From Silicimonas sp963779765 (GTDB lineage: Bacteria; Pseudomonadota; Alphaproteobacteria; Rhodobacterales; Rhodobacteraceae), in assembly GCA_963779765.1 (NCBI GenBank), contig CAVZZP010000002.1:62001-126000 (forward strand): a stretch of DNA of 64,000 nucleotides. Reading direction: 5' to 3'. The position numbers were made by a program, and so were the translations under genes. Each line of letters opens with the position of its first letter. The stretch's first letter is position 1. The notes beneath the pieces are model-generated. The model saw nothing but the letters and a program-made list of their open reading frames with translations, was not told where the DNA came from and searched no databases. Positions 51,338 to 59,205 of the stretch are shown here, piece by piece.

Positions 51338-52446
51338 GTGCAACCGTCCTTTCGCCTCGACCTTCGGGAAGCCAGCGGTGCGCTTGGCGACCTGGGCACG
51401 CTTCTGCCGCTCATGCTGGGCGCGATCGCGGTCGGCGGGCTGTCGGCGCAGCCGGTCCTTGCGGGCTTCGCCGTCTTCTACGCCGCGACGGCGCTGGTCT
51501 ATCGCCTGCCCGTTCCGGTCCAGCCGATGAAGGCAATCGCGGCGCTCCTGCTGGTCGGGGCCGCCACGCCTGCCTCGGTCGCGCTTGCGGGCGCGATCAT
51601 CGGTGGTGTCCTGATCCTTCTCGCGCTTACGGGATGGGCGGCGCGCCTGGCGCGCCTCGTGCCGCAGTCGGTGCTGGCCGGGCTTCAGCTTGGGCTGGGG
51701 ATCGCCCTCGGCCTTGTCGCGATCCAGCTGATGGGCAGCGCGCCGCTTGCGGACTGCTGAGCCTCGCCTGCGTCGCGGTTCTGCTGTGGGCCGGGCTGCC
51801 GGCGGCGCTGCTGTTTCTTGCCGCCGCCCTTCCGGTCGGGCTTGCGCTGGACCTGCCGGGCATCGCGCTGGCCGTGCCGGGCGAGACGGCCTTGGCGGCG
51901 ACGGTCCAGCAGCTTGTCCTGCCGCAGCTTTCGCTGACGCTGACGAATGCCATCCTGCTGACCGCGCTTGTCGCGAAGGACTGCTGGGGAGAGGCGGCGC
52001 GGGACGTCACGCCGAAGCGCCTCGCGCTGACGAGCGGGATCGCGAACCTGTGCCTCGCGCCGTTCGGCGCGCTGCCCATGTGCCACGGCGCGGGCGGCGT
52101 CACCGCGCACCATCGCTTCGGCGCGCGGACCGGGGCCGCGCCTTTGATGCTGGCCGCAGCGCTTCTGGCGGTGGCTCTGGTGCCCGGTGCGCCCGACCTT
52201 CTCGCCCGCATTCCGGCGGCGGCCCTGGGTGCGCTTCTGATGATCGCCGCCGTGGATCTTGCAGCGCAGAAGCGGATCGTCGACTGCAAGCCGTCCTGCC
52301 GCCCGGTCATCGCGGTGACGGCGCTGGCAACGGTCGTCGTGGACCCCTTCATCGGCCTGGTGGCCGGCACGGCGGCCGAGGCGATCCGCGTCGCCGTCGT
52401 CCGCAGGCTTTACGGGCCGAAGCCCGAGCGGTCTCTCAGAAGTTGA
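51338..52446 (+). pseudogene. MOT1-type molybdate/sulfate transporter with one frameshift
   Basis: An intact product would be about 369 residues with ten or so helices. The first part (REASGALGDLGTLLPLMLGA, VPVQPMKAIAALLL) and the second (GALPMCHGAGGVTAHHRFGA) carry the two MOT1 signatures. The frame breaks near 51752: frame 1 stops at TGA right after SAPLADC, while frame 2 continues GLLSLACVAVLLW. One missing base in GCGGACTG explains it. GTG at 51338 is the start. It ends overlapping the convergent lipoprotein gene by 11 bases. Confidence 0.88.
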
Positions 52447-53032
52447 CTCTCGCGGGGCGGCGGGTGGCCTGCGCGCGCGCCTTGTTCGCCAGAACAACGT
52501 CGCGGGCGACCCACTCGTAGTCGGTGTCCTCGGCGACCGTCGCAAAGTGCAGGATGCCGCCCTTGCGCCACGGATCGAGTACCAGCCCCTGACGATAGTC
52601 GTCGCCGCGGCGGCTGATGATCGAGGTGGAATGGTCGATGCGGAAGGGGTTGTCGGCGCTCGCGATGGCCCGGTGAATTTCCAGCGTCTTGAAGTTCTGC
52701 GCCACCAGCGCCGTCTCCATGTCCTCGGCCCAGTGCCAGCAGAGGCCGCGCGGACGCAGGCCCATGTTCACCTTGGTGTTGTGGACAAGCGGGCTGTCCG
52801 TGATCTGGTACTGGATCGCCAGCTCGCGCGTGCGCGCGAAGGACACCCGTGCGGCGCGGTCGGCCTCTTCGGGGTCGATGCCGGGGCCAAGCGCCAGGAT
52901 CGCGGCGCGAAGTTCGGCGACCTGCGCCTCGCCCACGGGGGCGCTTTTCTGCGGATCGACACCGCCGCAGCTTGCGACGAAGAGAACGGTGAGGATCAGG
53001 AGGATTCCGCGGAACGCGCGATACATGGTCAT
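52436..53032 (-). CDS. Lipoprotein of unknown function
   Basis: A 198-residue predicted lipoprotein with a hydrophobic leader and a lipobox at VASC near residue 19. The mature protein has a conserved-looking RPRGLCWHWAEDMETAL segment, DHSTSIISRRGDDYRQGLVLDPWRKGGILHF and a basic end. The DPWR-GG-L block hints at a papain-like or permuted NlpC-type fold with Cys and His, but I would not assign enzyme function. The ATG at 53032 is chosen; 53026 is an alternative. Confidence 0.7.
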   Translation of the reverse strand: MTMYRAFRGILLILTVLFVASCGGVDPQKSAPVGEAQVAELRAAILALGPGIDPEEADRAARVSFARTRELAIQYQITDSPLVHNTKVNMGLRPRGLCWHWAEDMETALVAQNFKTLEIHRAIASADNPFRIDHSTSIISRRGDDYRQGLVLDPWRKGGILHFATVAEDTDYEWVARDVVLANKARAQATRRPARVNF

Positions 53033-53178
53033 TGTGGGATCTGTCGTTGTTTGCCTGTGAGCAAAGGTGCTAGCGCGACCCCTTCCCGATGTCGACCCGC
53101 TCACGCGGATTTGTGCCGGGGGGTCGCAAGAGTGCGACAGGGTGCTAGGGTGCGCCCCAGGGGACAGGGAGGGCCAAG

Positions 53179-53769
53179 ATGACCGACATCCGCAAGCTTC
53201 AGGTGCAGGGCGTGCATCACATCACGCTGACCGGCGCAGACCGGCAGACCTCGATCGATTTCTGGGAGGGCACGCTGGGGATGCCGTTCATCTTCGAGCA
53301 GCCGAACCTGAACTCGCCGGGCGAGAACCACCTCTATTTCGATCCGGGAGACGGGCGGCTTATCACGATCTTCACGAACGAGGACCGCAAGCCCGAGCGA
53401 CGCCCGACGCCGACCGATCCTGGCTGCGTCCACCATCTGGCCTTCGCGGTGTCCGAGGCGACATTCATGCAGGCCGAGACGCGGCTGAAGGCGCGTGGCA
53501 TCGGCTATAGCGGACCGAAGGACCGGGGCTTCATGGACTCGATCTATTTCCGGGATCCCCTGGGGCTTCTGATCGAACTCGCCTGCTATCGCTTCACGCC
53601 GCCCGAGGGCTGCCGCCATGCCGACGTGATGATCCGCGCTCACCGAATCCGGGTCGAGCGGGGCGACCACCACATCGACCGCGTCCACCTCGCCGACGCC
53701 ATCGAGGCGCTGGTCGAAGAGCGTCACGCCTCGCTGTCGGCGGACCGGAGCGCCCGAAACCCGTATTGA
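53179..53769 (+). CDS. VOC family (glyoxalase/ring-cleaving dioxygenase-like) protein
   Basis: A 196-residue two-lobed VOC protein. Metal ligands are suggested by VHHITLTGADRQTSIDFW near residue 12, CVHHLAFAVSEATF near 82 and RDPLGLLIELACYRF near 132. The region after residue 145 is an uncommon C-terminal extension rich in His and Arg. The ATG at 53179 is preceded by GGGAGGG. It may act on an aromatic or glyoxal substrate. Confidence 0.85.
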   Translation: MTDIRKLQVQGVHHITLTGADRQTSIDFWEGTLGMPFIFEQPNLNSPGENHLYFDPGDGRLITIFTNEDRKPERRPTPTDPGCVHHLAFAVSEATFMQAETRLKARGIGYSGPKDRGFMDSIYFRDPLGLLIELACYRFTPPEGCRHADVMIRAHRIRVERGDHHIDRVHLADAIEALVEERHASLSADRSARNPY

Positions 53770-53823
53770 AGCCGGATGCCCGTTCCCTTAGGCAAGGACG
53801 CGCAGAACAAGGAGAAAAAGAAG

Positions 53824-54938
53824 ATGCCCACGCCCCCCTTCCGCGCCGACCATGTCGGCAGCCTCCTGCGTCCCGCCGCGATCACCGACGCCCGCCGCCG
53901 CCTTGCCTCGGCCGAGATCACCGCCTGGGACCTGAAGGCCATCGAGGACGAGGCCATCCCCGAGCTGATCCGGATGCAGGAGGAGGTCGGCCTCAAGGCC
54001 GTCACCGACGGAGAGGCGCGCCGGTCGTTCTGGCACTATGATTTCATGGGAATGCTCGACGGGCTCGACCTCGAGGAGCGCGACCCGGACGGCGGGGTTC
54101 AGTTCGCGGGCGTGAAGCTGCGGCCGATCTTCCCGACGATCTCGGGGAAGCTCGACTTTCCTGACGACCACCCGATGCTCGATCACTTCCGGTTCGTGAA
54201 GGACCACACCTCGGTCGTGCCCAAGATCTCGATCCCCGGCCCGTCGTGCTGCCACTTCCGTACCGCGCCAGAGGACATCAAGGTTGCTGCCTATCGCGAT
54301 GATCCGCAAGCGCTTTTCGATGACCTGGCGGCAACCTATCGCAAGGCGGTCCATGCCTTCTACGATGCCGGGTGCCGTTACCTTCAGATGGACGACATCT
54401 TCTTCGCCTACCTCTGCGACCCGAAGCACCGCGCCGCAAAGGCCGAGGCCGGGACAGGACCCGGACTGGCTGATCGAGCGCTATTCCTGGATGATGCGCG
54501 AGGCGATCAAGGACCGGCCCGAGGACATGGTGATCGGGATGCACATGTGCCGGGGCAACTTCCGGTCGACCCATGCCGCCGAGGGCGCCTATGACGCCGC
54601 CGCCGAGGCGATCTTTTCGACCGGAGTGGATGTGTTCTTCATGGAATACGACACCGACCGTGCGGGCGGTCTGGAGCCGCTCGGACTGCTGCCCAAGGGC
54701 AAGCAGCGCGTCCTGCCGGGATTCATCACCACGAAGACGGGCGAGCTGGAGGACATGGACTGGCTGAAGGCGCGATTCGAGGAGGCGTCGAAGTACTGCG
54801 ATATCGACCAGCTCGGGCATCGCGCCCCAGTGCGGCTTCGCCTCGACCGAGGAAGGCAACGCCATCACGCCGGACGATCAGCGCCGGAAGCTCGATCTGG
54901 TCGTGCGCTGCGCCGAGGAAATCTGGGGCGAGGTGTGA
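53824..54938 (+). pseudogene. MetE-like cobalamin-independent methionine synthase family protein, two frameshifts
   Basis: The intact product would be 370 residues, equal to a stand-alone MetE C-terminal domain. It begins FRADHVGSLLRPAAITDARR and has RYLQMDDIFFAYLCD; after a shift near 54454 it continues DPDWLIERYSWMMREA and GMHMCRGNFRS with Zn ligands, and after a second near 54816 ends QCGFASTEEGNAITPDDQRR. Removing one base at each point restores one frame; total length minus two is a multiple of three. It lies 54 bases after the VOC gene. Confidence 0.87.
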
Positions 54939-55011
54939 CGCAGCGCCGCTTGGCGGCGCAGGCGGCGCGTGATATTCGTAAGCCTGAATACATGAAACGG
55001 GAGGAGCCGTC

Positions 55012-55603
55012 ATGCACCGCCTCGCCACTGCCGCCGCCGTCTTTTGCCTCGCCGCCCTGCCCGCCCTCGCCGCCGATGTGGCGCCCATGGGCGACGACGG
55101 GCTTCACAAGCCCGAGTGGCTGCGGGACACCTTCAAGGATCTTCGCGAGGACGCGGCAGAAGCCGCCGCCGAAGGCAAGCGCCTTGTCCTGATCGTCGAG
55201 CAGCGCGGCTGCATCTACTGCCACGAGATGCACGAGAAGACCTTTCCCGACGAGCGCATCACCGCGCTGCTGACCGACGAGTACTTCCCGGTGCAGCTCA
55301 ATCTTCACGGCGACATCGACATCGTCGACACCGATGGCGAGGAACTGTCCGAGAAGGAGGCGGCGCGGAAGTGGAACGTCCTCTTCACGCCCACCATCGT
55401 GTTTTTGCCGCCCGGAGGTCGACGAGACGACGTCGGCCATCGGTCAGGCCGTCGCTGTCATGCCGGGCGCGTTCGGTCCGGGCACGACGCTGGACATGCT
55501 CACCTGGGTGCAGGAAGAGCGTTATCTCGACCAGTCGGAAGAGGATTTCCAGCGTTACCACGCGCGGCGCATCCGCGAGCGCGCGGACGGCAACACGGAA
55601 TAG
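55012..55603 (+). pseudogene. soxW: SoxW-like periplasmic thioredoxin with one frameshift
   Basis: The intact product would be 196 residues. It has a signal peptide (cleavage near ALAAD), then KRLVLIVEQRGCIYCHEMHEKTF with the redox pair C67/C70, and a TPTIVFLPP cis-Pro segment. After FLPP the frame shifts at a CCC run near 55412 and continues EVDETTSAIGQAVAVMPGAFG and YLDQSEEDFQRYHARRIR. Dropping one C restores it. SoxW-type thioredoxins supply electrons in thiosulfate oxidation; a YeeE/YedE gene is adjacent, but no sox operon is in the window. Confidence 0.85.
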
Positions 55604-55606
55604 ACG

Positions 55607-56665
55607 TCACTCGGCGGGAATGGCTGCGCGCGCGCCGGTGGCGCCGCGCGTCAGAAGCGCGTCGGTCAGTCGGGCACCGACCATGATCGAGCCGAGCGCG
55701 ATCAGCGCCGCGACCGACAGCGAGGCCGAGCCCGAGAGGCCAGCGCCCACGGTGCAACCGCCGGCCAGGACACCGCCCAGACCCATAAGGCTCGCCCCGC
55801 CCGCATAGCGCAGCGTCTGCGCCGGCGTCTCGAAGCTTTCGAGCTTCAGTTCGCGCCGGGCCGCCGCCGAGACGAAGGCTCCGACGAGAACGCCGCCCAC
55901 GAGGCCCGTGCTGAAGCCTGCCGGGATCGAGGTCGAGGCGATGGTCCAGAACAGCGTGTCCGCCCAGGGCTGCGTGAAGGACAGCGACATCAGCGGGATC
56001 GGATCGAAGTCGTCGAAAAGAAACCAGCCGGTGCCGATCCAGCCAAGCGGGATCAACGCGCCGATGACCGCCGCCATCGCAAGGTGAAGCGGCCGCGCGC
56101 CCGACCGCCAGACCACGGCGGCCAGTGCCAAAGCCAGAAGCGCCGTCCAGACGGGAGCGCCGCCGGGCAGTCCCGACAGGGATGCGGCCTCGCCCAGCCC
56201 TATGGTGGGGGCGCCGAGCGCGACCCGGACGGGGGACAAAAGGCCCTTGAGCGCCGAATGCGCCACGATGGCGAAGAGTACGATGACAGCGACGGCGCGC
56301 AGGTTGCCCGTGGCCGACAGGACCGTCAGCCGCGAGACGCATCCGCGCGTCAGAACCATGCCCGCGCCGAAGATCAGCCCGCCGACGATGACCGCCACGA
56401 AGGGGAGGTCCGCGACGTGCAGGCGGTGGTCTGAAAAGTCGATCCAGCCCGCCGCGACCGCGAGCTGCGTGCCGAGAAGCGCCACGATCAGCGCCGTAAG
56501 CCAGGTCCCGAGCGCCTGGCGGCGATCGGGTCCGCTCACCATGCCGCGCCGCAGGCAGAAGCGCGAGATTTGCGCCGCGATGCCGAAGACAAGGCCCAGG
56601 ACACCGCCCAGGATCACCGAGGCGAACACGGGCGTCAGGTCGGTATCGAAGGTCTCGAAGAACAT
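55607..56665 (-). CDS. YeeE/YedE family sulfur-compound transporter
   Basis: A 352-residue membrane protein with about nine helices. Two conserved cysteine motifs, FGAGMVLTRGCVSRLT and LGGVLAGGCTVGAGLSG, match the TsuA/YeeE thiosulfate-uptake fold, where such Cys residues relay the substrate. The ATG at 56665 has GGGGA upstream; an ATG at 56695 would add ten residues. It is convergent with the SoxW-like gene, three bases apart, suggesting a shared thiosulfate or thiol-related role (inference). Confidence 0.88.
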   Translation of the reverse strand: MFFETFDTDLTPVFASVILGGVLGLVFGIAAQISRFCLRRGMVSGPDRRQALGTWLTALIVALLGTQLAVAAGWIDFSDHRLHVADLPFVAVIVGGLIFGAGMVLTRGCVSRLTVLSATGNLRAVAVIVLFAIVAHSALKGLLSPVRVALGAPTIGLGEAASLSGLPGGAPVWTALLALALAAVVWRSGARPLHLAMAAVIGALIPLGWIGTGWFLFDDFDPIPLMSLSFTQPWADTLFWTIASTSIPAGFSTGLVGGVLVGAFVSAAARRELKLESFETPAQTLRYAGGASLMGLGGVLAGGCTVGAGLSGSASLSVAALIALGSIMVGARLTDALLTRGATGARAAIPAE

Positions 56666-57004
56666 GGCGCAATCCCCATTTGCGGACCCCGCCACCTAGC
56701 GCAGGACGCGCGCGCGATCAAATGGCCGGGGCGGGCGGGATTTCCTTGGCTGCGCCTTCCTCCGGAACGGCGTTCCGTTGGCGGTGCATTCCGGGACGCG
56801 CGTTCCCAGAGCGAGTAGAGCCGTGGAACGCTTCTCCCTGAATCGCAGCCCTGTGGCGCATACAAAAAGACGCCCGTTCTGATAAACGGGCGCCAAGTTA
56901 CGGAACGAGGGACAGTGATAGGACACCGGGCGTTCCGAGCCCGGGCCATGCAAACGAAATAGGAACGGGCGGTTGGTCATTGAAGGCCGGTCGCAAAACC
57001 GTGA
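56666..57004. other. Gap between YeeE and the zinc-ribbon gene
   Basis: This stretch of 339 bases has several CGTTCC/GGAACG segments arranged in loose inverted order, and a clear minus-strand terminator (given separately). I see no gene on either strand. Confidence 0.4.
56864..56892 (-). terminator. Rho-independent terminator on the minus strand
   Basis: On the minus strand the arms CGCCCGTT and AACGGGCG (plus strand 56871-56878 and 56885-56892) form a hairpin with a six-base loop, followed by a CTTTTTG tract. It most likely ends the rlmB-zinc-ribbon transcript. Confidence 0.75.
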
Positions 57005-57298
57005 TCAGTCGAAAATCTCGTCGATCAGGTCCTCGGCGGCGTCCCACACCTTGTGCATGAGGCGCTGAGAGAGGCTGCGCTGTCTCTTGCGCGGCGGAGG
57101 CGCGGCGTGGTGGCGGACCGGGGCGGGACGGCGCGCCGTCTCTCTCGGCCGGGCCGCATCCGCACGCAGCATCTTCAGCTCGTGGAGGGGCGCCCCGCAG
57201 GTCGAGCACGCCAACTCGTGACGTCCCTCGCCCCGAAGGACGAGAGCGGCGCGGGTGCCGCAATAACAGCAGGTGGCGATCTTCGCGGAATGGGGCAT
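57005..57298 (-). CDS. Small zinc-ribbon protein
   Basis: A 97-residue protein with a C2-C2 zinc ribbon: C10 and C13 in CCYCG, C31 and C34 in ACSTCG. A basic linker (RPRETARRPAPVRHHAAPPPRKRQR) precedes an acidic helical tail (AAEDLIDEIFD). It starts five bases after the rlmB stop, so both are one transcript. I do not know its function; the layout suggests nucleic-acid or ribosome contact. Confidence 0.75.
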   Translation of the reverse strand: MPHSAKIATCCYCGTRAALVLRGEGRHELACSTCGAPLHELKMLRADAARPRETARRPAPVRHHAAPPPRKRQRSLSQRLMHKVWDAAEDLIDEIFD

Positions 57299-57302
57299 TC
57301 AC

Positions 57303-58079
57303 TCAGGTCTTGCGGCTCATGGCTGCATATAGGGACACCGCCGCCGCGTTCGAGACGTTGAGCGATCCGAAATCGCCCGAATAGGGGATCCGGGCGAGGA
57401 TGTCGCAGGTCTCGCGCGTCTTCTCGCGCATCCCCGGCCCCTCCGCACCGAGGACGAGCGCAATGCGGTGGCCAGCGTCCTGCAGCGCCTCCGCCAGCGT
57501 GGCTTCTGCTTCCCCGTCTAGACCGACAAGCCGGAACCCCGCCTCGCGCAGTTCGTCCAGCGCCGCCGACAGGTTGCCGACGCGCAAATAGGGCTGACGC
57601 TCGAGCGCGCCCGACGCGCTTTTCGCCAGGGCTCCGGTCTCGGGTGCCGAATGCCGCGCGGGGGCCACGACGGCGCGAGCGCCGAAGACCTCGGCCGAGC
57701 GCAGGATGGCACCGACGTTGTGCGGGTCCGTCACCCGATCAAGGCACAGCACGACGGCGGCTTCGTCCTTCCCCGCCAGGTCGCGCAGCTTGCCCCAGTC
57801 GAGCGGTTTCGCCTCGAGCGCCGCGCCCTGGTGAACCGAAGCCGGGTCGATCGGCACGTCGAACTTACGGGGATCGACAATTTCGGGCTCGATGCCGCCC
57901 TGCCCGACCGCGTCTCCCAGCCGGTCCAGCGCGTTCTTCGTCACCACGAGGCGCAACTTCTCGCGCGCGGGGTTCAGAAGAGCATCGCGGACCGCGTGAA
58001 GTCCGAACAGCCACACGGTCGCCTGGCCCGCCTCGCGGCGCGCCTTCTCCTTCTCGATCACCCATTTCGGTTTCTTCAC
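57303..58079 (-). CDS. rlmB: 23S rRNA (guanosine-2'-O)-methyltransferase RlmB-like (TrmH family)
   Basis: A 258-residue SPOUT methyltransferase. The substrate-binding N-terminal domain contains WLFGLHAVRDALLNPAR; the knot domain has DRVTDPHNVGAILRSAEVFG, LVLGAEGPGMREKTR and IPYSGDFGSLNVSNAAAVSLY. These are the three TrmH motifs with the RlmB-type N-terminus. It should methylate G2251 (E. coli numbering) in the P loop of 23S rRNA, though other TrmH-family targets are possible. Confidence 0.88.
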   Translation of the reverse strand: MKKPKWVIEKEKARREAGQATVWLFGLHAVRDALLNPAREKLRLVVTKNALDRLGDAVGQGGIEPEIVDPRKFDVPIDPASVHQGAALEAKPLDWGKLRDLAGKDEAAVVLCLDRVTDPHNVGAILRSAEVFGARAVVAPARHSAPETGALAKSASGALERQPYLRVGNLSAALDELREAGFRLVGLDGEAEATLAEALQDAGHRIALVLGAEGPGMREKTRETCDILARIPYSGDFGSLNVSNAAAVSLYAAMSRKT

Positions 58080-58234
58080 GGGCTTCGGGCTCCCCTTCCG
58101 GTCGCCCTTCGCCTACCGGGCCGGGATGTCTTTGCCAAGCCTTGCCCCGCCGCCCGACCGGCCCGCGTTTTCCGCCTTGACCGTCAGAAGCCCCAAGTTT
58201 ATCCGTCCCTCCGTGCCGGGCGACCGGCGCCAGT

Positions 58235-58318
58235 GGGCGACAGGCCGCAAGGTGTGGCAGGGGACTGTAACTCCCTCGCGGAGACGCACGCCAGGTTCGA
58301 TTCCTGGGTCGCCCACCA
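58235..58318 (+). tRNA. tRNA-Tyr, anticodon GTA
   Basis: The acceptor arms GGGCGAC and GTCGCCC pair, the anticodon loop is CTGTAAC giving GTA, there is a long class II variable arm of about 14 bases, the T arm is CCAGG-TTCGATT-CCTGG, and CCA is encoded. It is 84 bases with CCA. Confidence 0.95.
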
Positions 58319-58507
58319 TTCACTTTTGAGAGAACCTCCGGATATTTTCGACCTCGGCTGTCTGCGGCCCTGTCGCCTAAGGAAACCCCGGTGGACGGTT
58401 CGGCGGATCTGCGTGTCCAAACCTCCGCCAAGATCCCGTGACCTTTAGCTCCGTTTTAACCTGCCCGCCGCATACGGGTCGCACATGCGGTTTTGCAGGG
58501 TTGGAAA

Positions 58508-58843
58508 ATGGTTGGCAGTAACGGCTTGCGTCTGGATGGATCGCCGGGGATCGAGGCCGTCGACCGCCTTCGCTCCGACCTGATGGCAGCGCTCGTCGCC
58601 GGCGGAGAAACGCGGGTGGATACGTCGCGGCTGACCGCGGCGGGGTTCGGGCTGGTGCAGACCCTGTTCGCCGCCCAGATCGAGGCGCAGCTCCGCAAGG
58701 CCCGCCTGGTGGTCGCCGCGCCAGCGGGCGGCGCCTTGTCCGGCGCATTTGAGCACCTTGGCCTGCACGACGCAGTCCCCTTGCGGCCTTCCATCGAAAA
58801 CGAAGAATGGGTCGGCCTCGTCGCGACGGGAGACAGCGTATGA
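58508..58843 (+). CDS. STAS-domain protein at the head of a chemosensory operon
   Basis: A 111-residue STAS protein. TRVDTSRLTAAGFGLVQTLF near residues 36-54 holds the position of the phosphorylatable Ser/Thr of anti-sigma antagonists, and LRKARLVVAAPAGG follows. The ATG at 58508 is used; upstream in-frame starts are TTG. Its stop overlaps the cheY ATG (ATGA), so it is part of the operon and probably passes a signal to it. Confidence 0.85.
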   Translation: MVGSNGLRLDGSPGIEAVDRLRSDLMAALVAGGETRVDTSRLTAAGFGLVQTLFAAQIEAQLRKARLVVAAPAGGALSGAFEHLGLHDAVPLRPSIENEEWVGLVATGDSV

Positions 58844-59205
58844 CCAAGACAGTCCTCGCGATCGACGATTCCGCCTCCGTCCGGCAGATGGTCAGGATGA
58901 CATTGACCGGCGCAGGCTATGCGGTCACCGAAGCCACCGATGGCGAGGACGGGCTGGCGAAGGCTGGCGCCACGCGGTTCGACGCGGTGATCACCGACCA
59001 GAACATGCCGCGGCTGGACGGCATCGGTTTCATCCGCAAGTTCCGCCAGATGTCGACGTCGGTCGGGGTTCCAGTGGTTTTTCTGTCCACGGAGTCCCGT
59101 GACGACCTGAAACAGGCCGCGCGAGCTGCCGGCGCGACCGGCTGGATGATGAAGCCGTTCGACCAGGCGAACCTCCTTCAAATGGTCAAGAAGGTCATAG
59201 GCTGA
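58840..59205 (+). CDS. cheY: CheY-type response regulator
   Basis: A 121-residue single receiver domain: D9, D10, phospho-acceptor D53 in DAVITDQNMPRLDG, T83-like S in VFLSTES and K103-type Lys in WMMKPF. The ATG at 58840 overlaps the STAS stop, and the stop overlaps the cheA start by one base (TGATG). It receives phosphate from the CheA downstream. It may move to the motor or act in a non-flagellar output. Confidence 0.93.
   Translation: MTKTVLAIDDSASVRQMVRMTLTGAGYAVTEATDGEDGLAKAGATRFDAVITDQNMPRLDGIGFIRKFRQMSTSVGVPVVFLSTESRDDLKQAARAAGATGWMMKPFDQANLLQMVKKVIG

Noticed and set aside
58113..58431. Short minus-strand reading frames over tRNA-Tyr
   Set aside because: They translate the tRNA and flanks; typical spurious frames.
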